Assembly (NCBI GenBank): GCA_907163375.1
Contig: CAJQUW010000926.1
Coordinates: 124,001 to 188,000 of the forward strand
Reading direction: 5' to 3'
Source of the DNA: Prostheceraeus crozeri
Lineage: Eukaryota > Platyhelminthes > Polycladida > Euryleptidae
Length of the DNA: 64,000 nucleotides
Shown here in pieces: positions 44,820 through 58,805 of this stretch. The notes under the pieces are model-generated. The model saw nothing but the letters and a program-made list of their open reading frames with translations. It was not told the origin of the DNA and made no database searches. The position numbers were made by a program, and so were the translations under genes. The first letter of the stretch is position 1. Each line of letters begins with the position of its first letter.

Positions 44820-45293
44820 TTCGTTTATGACAATCCTTCCTGCTCATTTACTCATGCATACTATGATGATTATGCTTAACATGCGATGAGAGAAATTCAT
44901 GCCTTTGTAAATGTATCATAATCATTCTCGTTATTGTAATTTGGTTGCCATGATTTCATGCTCATGCCTCAATGTCATCGTACTCATATTTTTGTAAATA
45001 ATATCATTAATAATATCATAATGTGAATTTCTAATTGTGCATCAGAAACTTTTCAGACTCATTCTAACGCAACATCCGTCGAAGTGCTTCATGTATATCA
45101 TTCCTCATCGTGAATCAGACATCATTCCTGGTTGTGGTTGCCGCATTCGTTCATTCATCCACTCAATTTTTTTGTAAATCTCATCTCTTTTTATGTTACA
45201 TTAATTATCATTACCACATAACTTTCTCTGTTTGTACCAAAATTTGGTCAATAAACTTTCTGAGTTCTGAGAGAGAGAGAGCTGAAAAAAGCA

Positions 45294-45971
45294 TTGCACC
45301 AAGTAACAATGAAGAAGAATGAAATCAACGAAGAATTGGAAGCTCGCAAAGCAGACTTCAACATTGTGCAGAGGAAGAACACAGATCTTCTCAAAACGTT
45401 GGCGACGTATGAGGGTCAGCTCCGAGAATACGAAGACAAGAAGACAAACAGCCAAAGCAACAATAATGAAGAGGAAGAAGACAATGACAACTTAAGAAGA
45501 GCAATTGAAATCCAAAAACAAAATACTGATTATGAAATTACGGTTTTGAAACACATGATAGAGGACATTAAATCAACTGTGAATAACAATTCCAACCATC
45601 AACAAGACCATTACTCGACATCGAATCAGCCGCCACCACAGCATCAAAGACGGCCTTACTACCAAAATCGGGGAAGACCACCGCCAATATGTCATTCTTG
45701 CGGACGAAGGGGCCACATAGCCAGAAATTACTGGTCTCGACCAAGGTGGTATGCAAACCAGCAAAGAAATTTCCGAAGACCACAGCAGCAGCAATACAGA
45801 CCACCGTATCAACGACACCAATATCAAGAGCAGTATCAGCCCCAACAACAACCTCAACAACCAACGTACCCTACCATGAATCAACAAGGGTCATACCAAC
45901 AACAATGGAATCAGCAGGGGACATACCAACAACAACAGTGGAATCATTTTGGTGCACAGCAGCAGTTTTAA
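45294..45971 (+). pseudogene. E3 ORF1, N-terminally truncated
   Basis: Retains the second half of the coiled coil (ELEARKADFNIVQRKNTDLL), the knuckle region CHSCGRRGHIARNY (last Cys replaced by Tyr) and a Q/P-rich tail with repeated QQGTYQQQQW-like words. Missing about 150 N-terminal residues by 5' truncation; the ATG at 45309 or upstream TTG are not native starts. Confidence 0.8.
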
Positions 45972-48900
45972 CGAAAATGAAGGAGGAGAGGAGACGGTAA
46001 CATCTGAGGCAGAAAGTGAGACTAAAAGCCAAACAATCCGATTATTTTATGCTAACATCAATGGATTAAACATTAATAAAATTAAAGACATTAATATGAT
46101 CAAAGATACATGTGATGCCGATATAATATGTTACACTGAAACACACATAACTGAATATGATAACCTAACAATTGACCAATTCGACTTAATAAAAACGTTC
46201 AGCAAAACTAAGAATAATCTTGGCCGACAGATCAAGGGAATTAATCTGTATCATAAAAGTGAGGGAATAAGTATCGAAAACTTAATTAACGAAAATGGAG
46301 ATATGATAATAGTAGAAATGAAAAACAAAAATTGGAAAGATGTTAAAAAATACATTTGATATTTTGTTATAGAGAATGTAGAGAATCCAAATATGCCGAC
46401 AAAGATTACCTTTATAAATTAAAAAAATACATTGAAAAATTCAAAATGCATCATATCATCATGTTGGGAGATCTAAATAGCAGAATTGGTAAAATTAATA
46501 ATAACGAACATTTAAATCTCCCAATAAGAAGCTCTAAAGATTTAATTATAAATAAGCAAGGTCAGGAGCTAATTAACTTTTGTAATGAAACATCGCTTAT
46601 TATAGCTAACGGGCGATATGAAAACGGCGAACATACTTTCTGCAGGCTCCAAAACGACAAATGTTGTAAATCCGTTATAGACTACCTGATACTTTCTGAA
46701 TCTATGTTGAAGTATTTAGAAGCCTTCAGAATAATGGAGCCAAAAGTATACACTGATCATAGGCCAATGGAAATTGATATAAAAATTGCGTTAAAATCAA
46801 CCGCAACTAAGTTTCCAGATAAGAATTTCAATCTACAAAATAATCCTAACAAGCGCATCGCTCCCTTCAAATGGAAGACGAACTATAATTTTGCAAAGTA
46901 TAGCCAAGCTATTTCAGACAAAGGATTAAAACTTTTAGAGGAAATTGCAAGTAAACAATTAGATAAAACGGAGATTTATGATAAGTTAGTCATGGCTAAT
47001 AAGGAATCATTGCAAGCTACAATGATTGCTAATGGCCAAACAATATATACTGAGGAAACAAGATGTCTTAGAATCACGCATAAACAAAATGTTGAAATGT
47101 ATAAATCAGATCAATCTGAAACAAATTTAAGCTTATTAATGCAAACGAAACGGGAACTTAACAAAAACATGAAAAAGGAAAAGCGAAAGCTACAACGAGT
47201 GAAGCTAAATGAATTAAGTGAAGCAAGAGCAAATAACGACCTCAAAAAATATTGGGAATTACTTAATAAAAACAAACGTAATAGAAGCGCAAAGTATAAA
47301 ACTACACTTAAATCTCTATCGTTTAAAGAAAATATAGAGAAAAGAGATAAAGAAATCAAAACTCTTAATTTTGATCGAAATAGAGCCTCTTTTCATAATC
47401 AAAAGAACTCACTTAGAGACGATGACACTTTAAATATGGATATTACGACAGCGGAAGTAGAAAATGCGATAAAAAGTTCAAAAAATTCAAAATCCAGTGG
47501 CCCAGATGGAGTAGTGTACGAAATGCTGAAGAATGACCCGAACCAAACACAAATTTTGCTTGCTCTATATAATCAAATAATAAACGACTATGCTGTTCCA
47601 TGGCATTGTAGCTGGATCACCCCCATTTATAAGAAAGGTGATAAAAATAATGCCAACTCTTATCGATATCTAAATTTGTCCTCATGCATCGAAAAGTTAT
47701 TGACAAGAATATTAAATGATAGATTAAATTCATGGATTGACAAGTATAAAATATTGCATGAATCCCAAACTGGTTTCAGAAAAGGGCATTCTACTGTTGA
47801 CAATATCTGGGTTCTTCAACAAACTGTTCAAATATACAAGAATGAAAAGAAGCCACTGTATGCATGTTTTGTAGACCTTTCAAAAGCTTTTGACACTGTA
47901 AAAAAGAGCAAATTAATAGAAAAGTTGAAATACATCATACCCAAAGGTAAATATTTATCATTATTAGAAACTATTATAAGAAACAAAGAATATAAAATTC
48001 TCTTCAATGGAGAAGAAAGTGTCAAGTTTCATTTAGAACATGGCATTCCTCAAGGAGATAGTCTATCTCCCACCTTCTTTTGCGTATACATGAATGATTT
48101 TTTAAATAAACGGTACGAAAACATTTATGAATTTGACCCAGCAAAGATTACTAATACAAATTTAGCTGCACTTATATATGCTGATGATATTTTGTTGCTG
48201 AGTGAATCACAAGCTGGCATTATTAAACAAATAAAATTTCTCCATAAATTTTGTGAAACAAACAGTTTGAAAATTAATTATGATAAGACAAAAATAATGA
48301 TATTTAATGAGGCAAAAGAATATGATAAGCTAATTTTGAACGATTGTATCACGCAAATTGAAGTTGTAAAGACATACAAATACTTGGGTGTTTGGATTTC
48401 AAAATCCGATAGAATACATATTGAAGATTTAGCAAAAAAAGGAAAAGCATCTTCATACGTAACCGCCAAAACTCTGAAAGAATTCAATACTGTTGATGGC
48501 AAAATATTGACGGAAACATTAGAAATGTTGACTATATCGAAAATGAGATACGGAAGTGACTTGTTTTTTGACAAAAATTTAAGTGACCTAAATCGTGTGA
48601 TTATACAGTTTTACAAAAAATATCATCATTTGCGAATAACAACTCCTAATTATTGTATTATTGGTGATTTTGGTGTTAAACCAATAGAATACTATTACTA
48701 TAAATCGGCTTTAAATTACTTTCTCAAATTAAATAGAAATGATGATGATAGGCTAATCACACGAATATTCAGAACCATTAATGAAAATAGAGACCATGCA
48801 TTATTTCGCAATACGTGGTGCAATAGAATACATAAATTGTTTCAAAAAATTAACCTGCAAGAAATGCAAAACATGGAATGCAGTGGAAAGTCCAAAATAA

Positions 48901-49355
48901 TGATTGAAAATACATTGAAAGAATATTTCAGGAAAGAATGGATTGATAGCGCTAAACATAGTGAGAAAGGATTAAGCTATTTAGAATTGTGCAGATTTCA
49001 GTGCGAATTAAAAACATACCTAGCAGTAAGTAACAGCAAAACTAAAATAGAAAATATTCTCAGATTAAGAACTGGAAATCACACCCTGGCAGTAGAAGTT
49101 GGAACGTATCAAAATCGTAGCACTTATAAAGATTGTGTTTGTAAATTCTGTGATCTGAATAAGACTGAAGATATATATCATTTCATTGTTGAATGTCCTT
49201 GCTATGACAATGAAAGAAATGCTTTAATTCCACACCTGAAAAATGCTATGCGATCAGATTTCTATGCGTACATGGATTCTCTAACGATAAGAGAGATCAG
49301 AACGGTAGACGAATATATCGAAAAAGCATTGTATATTAGAACCATAGATAGCTGA
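45949..49355 (+). pseudogene. E3 ORF2: EEP endonuclease and RT, nearly intact
   Basis: Best preserved ORF2 of the array: 45949-46359 and then 999 codons open from 46356. A single frameshift in an A6 run near 46350 divides the endonuclease; E1 is in frame there. Motifs: YANINGL, CYTETHI, RECRESKYADKDYL, MLGDLNSRIG, SVIDYLILSES, TDHRPM; RT SGPDGVVYEM, WITPIYKKGDKNNANSYRYL, CFVDLSKAFDT, GIPQGDSLSPTFFC, LIYADDILLLS; C-terminal CVCKFC and HFIVECP. The ORF2 frame begins before the ORF1 stop, with GGAGGAGAGGAGAC (45982-45995) in the overlap/junction. Confidence 0.9.
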
Positions 49356-49737
49356 GTTAGACCAACCGATCTCAGAAAGTCAACACGATTGTTAAAGGAC
49401 TTTCATCAGAAAGCATTTATGGAAAGATGAAATTGAATCTGAAATCATAGATAGCGGAATGTGGACATTACTGTTCGCATGACTTCATCCAGTGCGGTGG
49501 ACATGATTGACCTATCTGATCAATATGAGCAACGTGATTGTATCGGAGACAATAGAAATCAAATGCATTTCTTTATCAGATTGCTATTATCATGCGAAAT
49601 GACCAAATGATGACACCTTGATAATGGATAGGAAGGACAATACATTGATAACACGAATGTCCTGCTACTTTGTCTCTTATGAGTCTTAATCAGATGCAAC
49701 TGTAGCAGAACAGTCAGCTGTATCAGTCACTCGTGAC

Positions 49738-49812
49738 AAATTTACATCGGAGAACGGTGACATAACTGGTGGTGCTGTTATCATTCCTCAACATTTTCTA
49801 ACTACATTTCAG
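49738..49812 (+). promoter_or_regulatory. E3 3' leader repeat
   Basis: AAATTTACATCGGAGAACGG, ending CATTTTCTAACTACATTTCAG. The donor position reads TTATGT (G to T) here, while the near-identical E4 tail has GTATGT. ATCGGAGAACGG (49746-49757) is perfectly complementary to CCGTTCTCCGAT (49877-49888). The matching 5' copy was lost by truncation. Confidence 0.8.
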
Positions 49813-50034
49813 TTATGTATACTGAATGTGATCTACTATAAATGATACATGAACAATATTAATTGTTATTAAAAAACCGTTCTCCGATTAAATAACAAGA
49901 CGTTAGAGTTAATAATCTGCTGCTGGGTGTGATGTGCAAATAATACCGCTTAATAATTGTGATTAATAAATAACCTGAAGTATTGCTCTGAATTATATCA
50001 ACGAATCCATTGACAACAAAATGATGCATATTTT

Positions 50035-50048
50035 GCCTCCTCTCCTCC
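50035..50048 (+). promoter_or_regulatory. E3 3' UTR pyrimidine tract
   Basis: GCCTCCTCTCCTCC; complementary to the E3 junction tract at 13 of 14 positions. Confidence 0.55.
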
Positions 50049-50347
50049 ATGTGTATTGAACTTTCATCTTTTTTGTGCATGATTCATCGACACATCTAAG
50101 TCTCATCGTTAACCTCATTTGTAAATATCTCAGTACTTTTTCAGACATTCATCGTTATATTTTATGGATATCAACGGCGATAGTGGTGCAGTTGTTTTTA
50201 ACTTTCATCTCACATCCCCATTGTCATCTTTCATCTTCTGCCGCGCAACTAAATAAATGTAATATGTAATAATGTAGATGTATTTGTTTGTCCCACCTGT
50301 TGGGCAATAAACATTTTTGAATTTTTTGAATTTTTGAGAGAGAGAGA

Positions 50348-51726
<1,379 letters not shown>

Positions 51727-51833
51727 TTTCGTAAATAAACTGAATAATTGCCTAATCAAGTCACAAGCAAGGGCCGGATCAACTTCATACATATACATTT
51801 TACCAAACCCTCAAATCCTTTGTCATTACAGAA

Positions 51834-53059
51834 ATGAAGTCCGTGAAGACCGTGGAGACTGAACCAACATCTCCCAACCGGGATTTAGGTGAAGTGGACA
51901 TCTGTGTGTGTGGAAGGGAAGAATCTGCTGAAGAAACACTGTGTTGTGATAAATGTAAGTGCAATTTCCATCTTACTTGCACTAAACTCCCAGCTTACGA
52001 AATAACAAAGTACTTAAAAAGCATTTATATGAGCGGAAGTATGCGTGCGAGGCCTGCATCGGGAATATTCATGCAAGCGCACTCCAACAGTATCAGCAAG
52101 CACTATCAACTCCAGCCTCACAGAACACAATTGACAGTGAAACCGATGAGCTCAAAAAAGAACTTGAAGCACTGAAGAAGAAGACAAAGGAAGCAGAAGA
52201 AACTGTACACTAGAAAGATAAGAGAATCGAAGAATTACTATCTACAATTACGCAAGACAACACAGAGGAAGCGGAGTCACTGAAGAACGAAATCGAAGAA
52301 TATCAGAGAAAAATTAGGTATCTCGAATCAAGCCTTTTTCTCAGAGAAAGAAAAATTGAGGACCTTCTGTCATCAGCGAACACCCTTGAAGAGGAAATGA
52401 AACGACAAGACGACACGGCAACTGAGGTGAGAAAGCAAATTGACGATTTAAGAAGACAAAATACTGAAAGATCTCGCAGATGGCATCTTGATAGCGAAGC
52501 AGAAGATCTTGGAGAAAGAGATACCTAAACGAAAGCAGAGATACAAACTCTGATCGAAAACATCAACAAGAAGATAGACGAAGTGAAAGACGGGCTGGAA
52601 AGACGGCAACAGGTTGGAGAAACATCAGAAGCTCGACCAAGACGCTATCAGCCAGCAGCAAACTGCAACATCAACCAACATCAATTGCCTAAGTGTTATA
52701 ACTGTAGCAAATATGGTCATATCGCCCGCAATTGTTGGGGCAGGAGAAACTACAACGACTATAACTGGCAAAGAAGAAGACCAAGAACAAGACCCAGATG
52801 GCAAAATAATAACAACAGAGCCTATGATGACAGCCGAAGACCATGGCAAAACCGAAGGCCACCTCAAGGAGAAAATCATAGGATGGAATATGAAAGAAGA
52901 TTCAGTGTGAGCCCTATCATCAATGAAAGAGGCGAAAGAAGATACATGCCAACGTACGTTCATGCACGCAACAGCATCCCAAACAGACAACCACCAGAAA
53001 TGCAACCATCACCAGTAGTACCTATGCAGACCTCGCACGGATACCCTCAGTATGTTTGA
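51834..53059 (+). pseudogene. E4 ORF1, broken
   Basis: N-terminal PHD-like finger with a closer-to-canonical pattern (CVCGREESAEETLCCDKCKC, then FHLTCTKLPAYEITKYL). A frameshift near 52020, then in-frame stops near 52207 and 52527, interrupt a long coiled coil. The C-terminal part has the knuckle CYNCSKYGHIARNC and an Arg/Asn/Pro-rich tail. The stop TGA (53057-53059) overlaps the ORF2 start ATG (53052). Confidence 0.8.
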
Positions 53060-56000
53060 TGACATAGGAAAAGGAGAGGAGATGAACGAAGACGTTATCG
53101 AAAATGAAACCAATGCTAATGAGGTTACAATTGATATCACTGATCATATTCCTAGAAAAAAGCACAAACTTAAGTTCTTCTATTTTAACATAAACGGTTT
53201 GACTGATTGTGAAATCAAGGACTCCTGTTTATTGAATGATATAGATAATTCACATATAGTATGTTTTACTGAAACGCATTTGAAAAATGATTGGGACCCA
53301 CCTGTGATTAAACATTATGCCGAATATCATACGATCGCTGAAAAGACAAATTTCATGGGAAGAAATGTCAAGGGAGTATCACTATACAATAAAATTCAAC
53401 AAGATGAATACAAAACAGCAACCATTATAAACGAAAACGGAAACCTTTTGATCTTTAAACTTGTGAATGAAATATGGCAGAATCTCAATCATATTTTTTT
53501 GATTATATGTTATAGAGAAAATCGTGAATCAAAATACAAGGAGAGCAATTACTTTAGCAAAATTAAATTTTATATTTCAAAATTCAAAATGAAGCACATA
53601 ATTCTGGTAGGAGACTTAAATGGACGAACCGGAAATTTAAGTGATATTAACGGAGTGACCCTCTTGCCAAGAAATTCATCTGACGAAATAATCAATGGAC
53701 AAGGCAGACAAATTATTGAATTCTGTAACGAAACATCACTAATTATTGCAAACGGTCGATTTGAACCTGGAAAGCCTACATATATTGCGCTACATGGCGA
53801 TAATTTGAGAAAATCAGTCATTGATTATTTACTAATATCGCACTCAATGATACCATATGTAAGGAAATTTGATATTTTGGAACCTACTCTATATACTGAT
53901 CACATCCCACTGATATTCGAGTTGGCTATAGACGAAAAGAGCGAAGCTCCTTGCAATCATTCAAATAATGATATATCAAGACGATCATATAAAAAACTTA
54001 ACCCATCCAGGTCGATCAGACCTCATAAATGGACTAGTCAAAATAAAACGAACTTCGATAATGATTGTTATAAAATCGGATGCCAATACCTTTTACATGA
54101 AATTGACGCTAATAATCTACCCACCCCAGTTGTGTATGAAAGAATGATAGACGACAAGAATGTCGCAACAAGAAAAATTCAAAATTCATCAAATAAAATC
54201 ATTTATTCTGAAAAAACAAGGGAATGTAGAAGAGCCTATAAAAAAGCTATTTGCGATCTAAAGTGTGAAAACAGTGAAGACAACTTAGTCAATCTAATGA
54301 AATACAAGCGTGAGTTAAGTAAAACAATCAAAAGAGAGGAGAGAATAAATAAATTAAAGAGACTTCAAAAATTAGAAAAAGCGAAATTTGAAAAAAATCA
54401 TAGAGAATACTGGCAAATTATAAGAGAAAACAAAACATTAGTAAAACATATCCAGAAAAGCAATCTTACAATATGCGATTTCCAAAAATATGTCGAAGAA
54501 ATAGATTCAACATCGCTTAGAGAAGTAGATTGTATATCGACCCACTGTATTTCTTCACTGACAATTACAAACAAAATTTCGACTACAAATATGTACGATT
54601 ACAAAAATCTGGAATCAGATATAGCAAGTGAGGAAGTAAAAGAATGTCTGAAAAAAGTAGCCAACTCGAAGTCCAGTGGACCAGATGGTCTTGTGTATGA
54701 AATGTTTAAAAAAAATATAGACGAATCGAGCGAAATTTTAGTGCACCTCTTCAACAGCATAATGGAAGATCGAAACATTCCATGGCAATACAGTTGGCTG
54801 ACACCCATACTTAAAAAAGGAAGTAAAGACAATGTAATGTCTTACAGATGCATAAATTCATCAACATGCTTAGAAAAAATAATGACTAAAGTTATTAATA
54901 ATCGACTTAACTCATGGCTAGAAGGAAACCACGTTATCCACGAATCCCAAATAGGCTTCAGAAAAGGACACTCCACCCTTGACAATATTTTTATACTAAG
55001 AGAAATAATTCAAATTTATAACAATAGAAAAGCTCCACTCTATTTATGCTTCATCGATTTAACAAAGGCATTCGATTCAATCTCGAAACGTAAATTAAAG
55101 GATAAACTAGACAACACGATCCCAAATAGCAGAATCTTAAAATTAATCAAGAATTTGATTGACAACAAACGTTATAAAATTCTATATGAAGGAGAAGAAA
55201 GTGATATTTTCACACTCAGAAATGGAATTCCACAAGGAGATAGTTTGTCACCGACACTATTTTGCTTATTTATGAACGATCTGCTAACTATATTGGAAAT
55301 ATAGCAATCCTAGACCTGACAAAAATAAATGAAGTAACCATAACGGCGTTGATGTACGCGGATGATATTTTATTGTGCAGCGAAACGCAAGATGGATTGA
55401 TTAAGCAGATTGGGATAGTGAATCAATATTGTGATGATAATGGATTAGAAATAAACTGCAACAAAACGAAAATTATGGTTAAAAATGTGAACACTAAATA
55501 TAGCCACGTTAACATAGAGCACGGCAGCTCAGTAAAAGCTATTGAAATTGTTCAAGAGTACAAGTATCTCAGGATGTTCATAGCAAATAGCGATAGAAAG
55601 TATATAGAACTATTAGAAAATAAAGGTAAAAAATCATCATATACAACAGCAAGAACACTTAGAGAATTTGGTCACGTTAATGGAAAAATCTTAAAAGATA
55701 CTTTTGAAATTTTAACTTTGTCGCAGATGAGATACTGTGGCGAATTCCTTTTCTACAAAAATCTAAAAGACCTGAATCGTATACAACTCCAATTTTATAA
55801 AAGGTTCTGCTCAAAGTAAGTATATAAGTGAAGTATGCAATCAAAGCATGATTTGTGGGGACATCTGTGATATTACTTTTTCGCCAGCTCTTATAAGCAG
55901 TTTTATTTGATATCTCAATTGATAACAGAAGAGCATTGAAATATTGAATGAAGTTGACTGAATAGCTATGTCAAAACTATGGAACTAAGATTAAGTTCAT

Positions 56001-56209
56001 AGCTATACACAGTTGTAGATCTAATCGAATCTAGAACTAACACAGAAATCAGTCGAATTTCGCATTACTGGAAAGAAGGCAGGTCATATTGATACATAAA
56101 TGTTTTCGATACTTTAATCATGATGAAGTGTTGAACAATACGATTTATTGTTTTTGACTGACAAGAAACATTAAATTGCCTTTTTTCTGAGATAATGAAT
56201 TCATACGAA

Positions 56210-56335
56210 TGTCGATGAAATTAAACTGAAAAGAAAAATAGCATGTTAAGGAATACGTAAGATTGCACCTTCATTACAGCGGTTGTCGATGAAATTAAAC
56301 TGAAAAGAAAAATAGCATGTTAAGGAATACGTAAG
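56210..56335. repeat. 52-bp direct duplication inside the 2.3-kb insert
   Basis: 56210-56261 and 56284-56335 are identical 52-bp copies (starting TGTCGATGAAATTAAACTG) separated by 22 bp. Confidence 0.9.
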
Positions 56336-56943
56336 GTTTGAGAAGTTCAAAAGCATGGCACTGGGTCCCCCTGAAAATCATTCAGTATTATCCACTCATT
56401 GGTGGGGTATCACCGGGTTCCAACCGGCTCATTGTTGCCCAGTTTTGCTTCACATTAATCAAACTGATGTGATGAACAGAACTGGACGACACAAATTCAA
56501 TAAAACTTGATGATGACATCACGAAATAAAAGCAGATCTAATGTCACTTCAATAAGAAAGATTTTAAATTGGAAAACATAACAAGGATATGAAGTATTTT
56601 AGTTTAAGAAAGACTCGTAATGTGGCATACATGTCAGTATAAATAAGTAATTGAACAAATGTGAATTGAACAAAAGCGCAATGCATTAAAGGTAAACGCA
56701 TACAGGAAGCATATTCTGAATGATGAACTTATAATAATACATGCAACTAATACATAGGGAATTATGAAATTATAAAAAATGTGCATAGCAATTATTTTCT
56801 AGAAATGTCATGTGCATGAAAGATATAAATATAATTCTTTTGCATATGTTTTTGTAGAAATGTGACAGATGAACAAGTGATAAACAGGTGGAATTCACAA
56901 ATTAGAATAAAATTATATATCATGTTAGAGACAATAAAATTAC

Positions 56944-57468
56944 TTATAATCGTCTCATGTTATTATTTTCATATGACTTAGACAAAATTTTTCTCTTTCT
57001 TTGATCTCTTCTTTTTTTGGCTTCATTTATCTCATATAATTGACAATAAAATCGAATCGACTTTCTTATCCATATTCTGCGTAGACTTTCATCAAAAATT
57101 CTTAAATGTGTTTCACAAGCATTTACAGTGTGATTATGAACTTCATTAGCTGCTGCTGTTAATATTTCTTGAACAATATTTCTTTTGGTTATGTGAAATC
57201 TCAATTGTCTATGTAAGAAATTCTCTAGCTTTATAAAAAACGATAATAATGTCTCATTTGGATATAGAAGATAGGAATTTTCGTCAAACTTACGGAATTG
57301 GGTAAAAGAGTCTAATGGAGAATTAGAGCATAATGATTTTTCACACTCCATACAATTATTGACCTTATTCAAGTAGCCCGTATTCAATGTTGCCCGAAAT
57401 GTCCCATCGTTTGGACAGTAGTTATGACCATTGTGTCCTCGTATTCCTTTCACACACTCAGCAATCAC
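56944..57468 (-). CDS. Unrecognised ORF of the 2.3-kb insert
   Basis: 174 codons on the minus strand, opening at a GTG with an in-frame stop shortly upstream, so probably a 3' exon or a truncated gene. Visible features: Cys-rich N-terminal part (GHNGHNYCPNDGTFRATLNT, NNCMECEKSLC), then a helical stretch (NETLLSFFIKLENFLHRQLR) and a very basic C terminus (EAKKRRDQRKRK). Zinc-binding pairs followed by a helical, basic end are compatible with a transposase C-terminal part, but I recognise no catalytic motif and assign no family. Confidence 0.45.
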   Translation of the reverse strand: MIAECVKGIRGHNGHNYCPNDGTFRATLNTGYLNKVNNCMECEKSLCSNSPLDSFTQFRKFDENSYLLYPNETLLSFFIKLENFLHRQLRFHITKRNIVQEILTAAANEVHNHTVNACETHLRIFDESLRRIWIRKSIRFYCQLYEINEAKKRRDQRKRKILSKSYENNNMRRL

Positions 57469-58805
57469 AATAGCCTAGTGTTCGTTCAACCAAACATGAC
57501 TGGTAATGACTCTACATTCACAATAGGACAGTTGTGACGTGACAATAATGAATGCATCTTGAGATTACGTTGAAATCTCATGTTCTAGTCGTCCTATGAC
57601 GATGGGAATTCCACCTGCTAGTCAGCTGTTCGCATCCGAGTATTATTTTTTTTTGCGGTGATATGTGATATGCACGTGAATTTAGAATTATGTGGACAAT
57701 CATTTTTTGCACTCATGGGCAAACATGATTGGTTAAAATACGTTAAAATGTTCAGAATTAGTGAAATTTATAGATTTCCCTTCTTTCCAGGAAATATTTG
57801 TATTATATGCGCATTCAATGTATATAGTTAAACAATGCCATAATGCCAAAAATGGATTCGCCTGCCTCTAATTCATCTTGTGATTGCTGTTATTCGTCCC
57901 TGATGACGTCGGTAGTGAAAATGATGTAAAAATTGAATGATGTAGTAAATTACCTTTCAGAATTAGTTGGAAAATTGTGGAATCGCTTCCCATTTTGTCC
58001 AAAGTAACTTGAACAATTCGGTACACAACAATTTTTCACATTCATGTTGGCGAAAAAAGATGGCGGACGTGTCGCCAAAAAAAATACATTAGAGCAATGA
58101 GTTGATTGCACACTTAACATATTTGAACACTTCGGTTCTGCTATTTGAAAAGTTCTACCGCGAATTACTGCATCATAGGTGAATTTGGCATACAGCCCTT
58201 CGAATTTCTTTTCTACAAAGCAGCAATTCGACTATGGATAAAATTAATTGATAACAGCCAAAACAGTCTAAGTTCTAAATTATATCAAAGCGTTTTTAAC
58301 AAGGTAAATTCAAGAGAATATGCTAATACATGGATACATCAAATAAGAAAATTATTAATGAAATTGAATCTGTCAAACCTTTGGGAAAACCAACTTTATT
58401 GCAATAAAAACAAATTTATTAAGATTGCCGACGAGAGAATACGATGCTCTCGGATTCTTCAGAGAAGAATGGATTAATAGCGCCAAAAACAGTCACAAAA
58501 GCAATAGATATCTTGAGCTATGCAGGTTCGACAACGATTTAAAATCATATCTATGTACCGCATCTGAGATGAGCGAAGACATGTTGATTATGCTAAAGTT
58601 CAGAACAGGAAATCATAAATTGATGGCTGAAATAGGACGATATGGTAATGGACGAGATTATGAAGAATGCTTTTGTCCTCATTACCCTGACGAAATAGAA
58701 GACACTTACTATTTCCTGGTTCAGTGCTCACATCTTAGCAAATTACGTCAAAGATATCTAACTGAATTTATAAACACCACCAGGACAGAATTTTATCTTA
58801 TACAT

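Larger units (their letters stand above)
39181..45281 (+). mobile_element. LINE E2 of the GA-tail array
   Basis: Begins directly at the end of the E1 GA run. Order as in E1: leader, ORF1, ORF2, long AT-rich 3' spacer, second leader with donor, tail with AATAAA (45250) and (GA)n at 45269-45281. ORF1 is open; ORF2 has two in-frame stops and two frameshifts, so E2 is inactive. Confidence 0.85.
45282..50347 (+). mobile_element. LINE E3 of the GA-tail array, 5'-truncated
   Basis: Begins at the E2 GA run within ORF1, lacking the leader and PHD-like finger. ORF2 is nearly intact. 3' spacer, leader at 49738-49812, tail with AATAAA (50306) and (GA)6 at 50336-50347. The truncation at a GA junction is what target-primed reverse transcription into GA would produce. 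Confidence 0.85.
55811..58133. mobile_element. 2.3-kb DNA element with 9-bp target duplication, family unknown
   Basis: GGTTCTGCT is present at 55802-55810 and 58134-58142. Taking out the insert plus one copy restores an uninterrupted ORF2 frame, so the borders are firm. Ends are only weakly inverted (TGCAATCAA appears in both termini when compared in inverted orientation). A 9-bp duplication fits Mutator-like or Merlin elements but nothing else proves either. One minus-strand ORF at 56944-57468. Confidence 0.75.
53052..58805 (+). pseudogene. E4 ORF2: EEP endonuclease and RT, interrupted by a DNA element
   Basis: ATG at 53052 overlaps the ORF1 stop by 8 nt, with GGAGAGGAGATG 20 nt downstream. 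Motifs: YFNINGL, CFTETHL, RENRESKYKESNYF, LVGDLNGRTG, SVIDYLLISHS, TDHIPL; RT SGPDGLVYEM, WLTPILKKGSKDNVMSYRCI, CFIDLTKAFDS, GIPQGDSLSPTLFC, LMYADDILLCS. Frameshifts at about 55295 and 58430. The insertion at 55811-58133 splits FYKRFC from YLKSSTANYCIIGEFG. The C terminus ends at TEFYLI, about 30 residues short of the other copies, at the join to a foreign tail. Confidence 0.85.
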
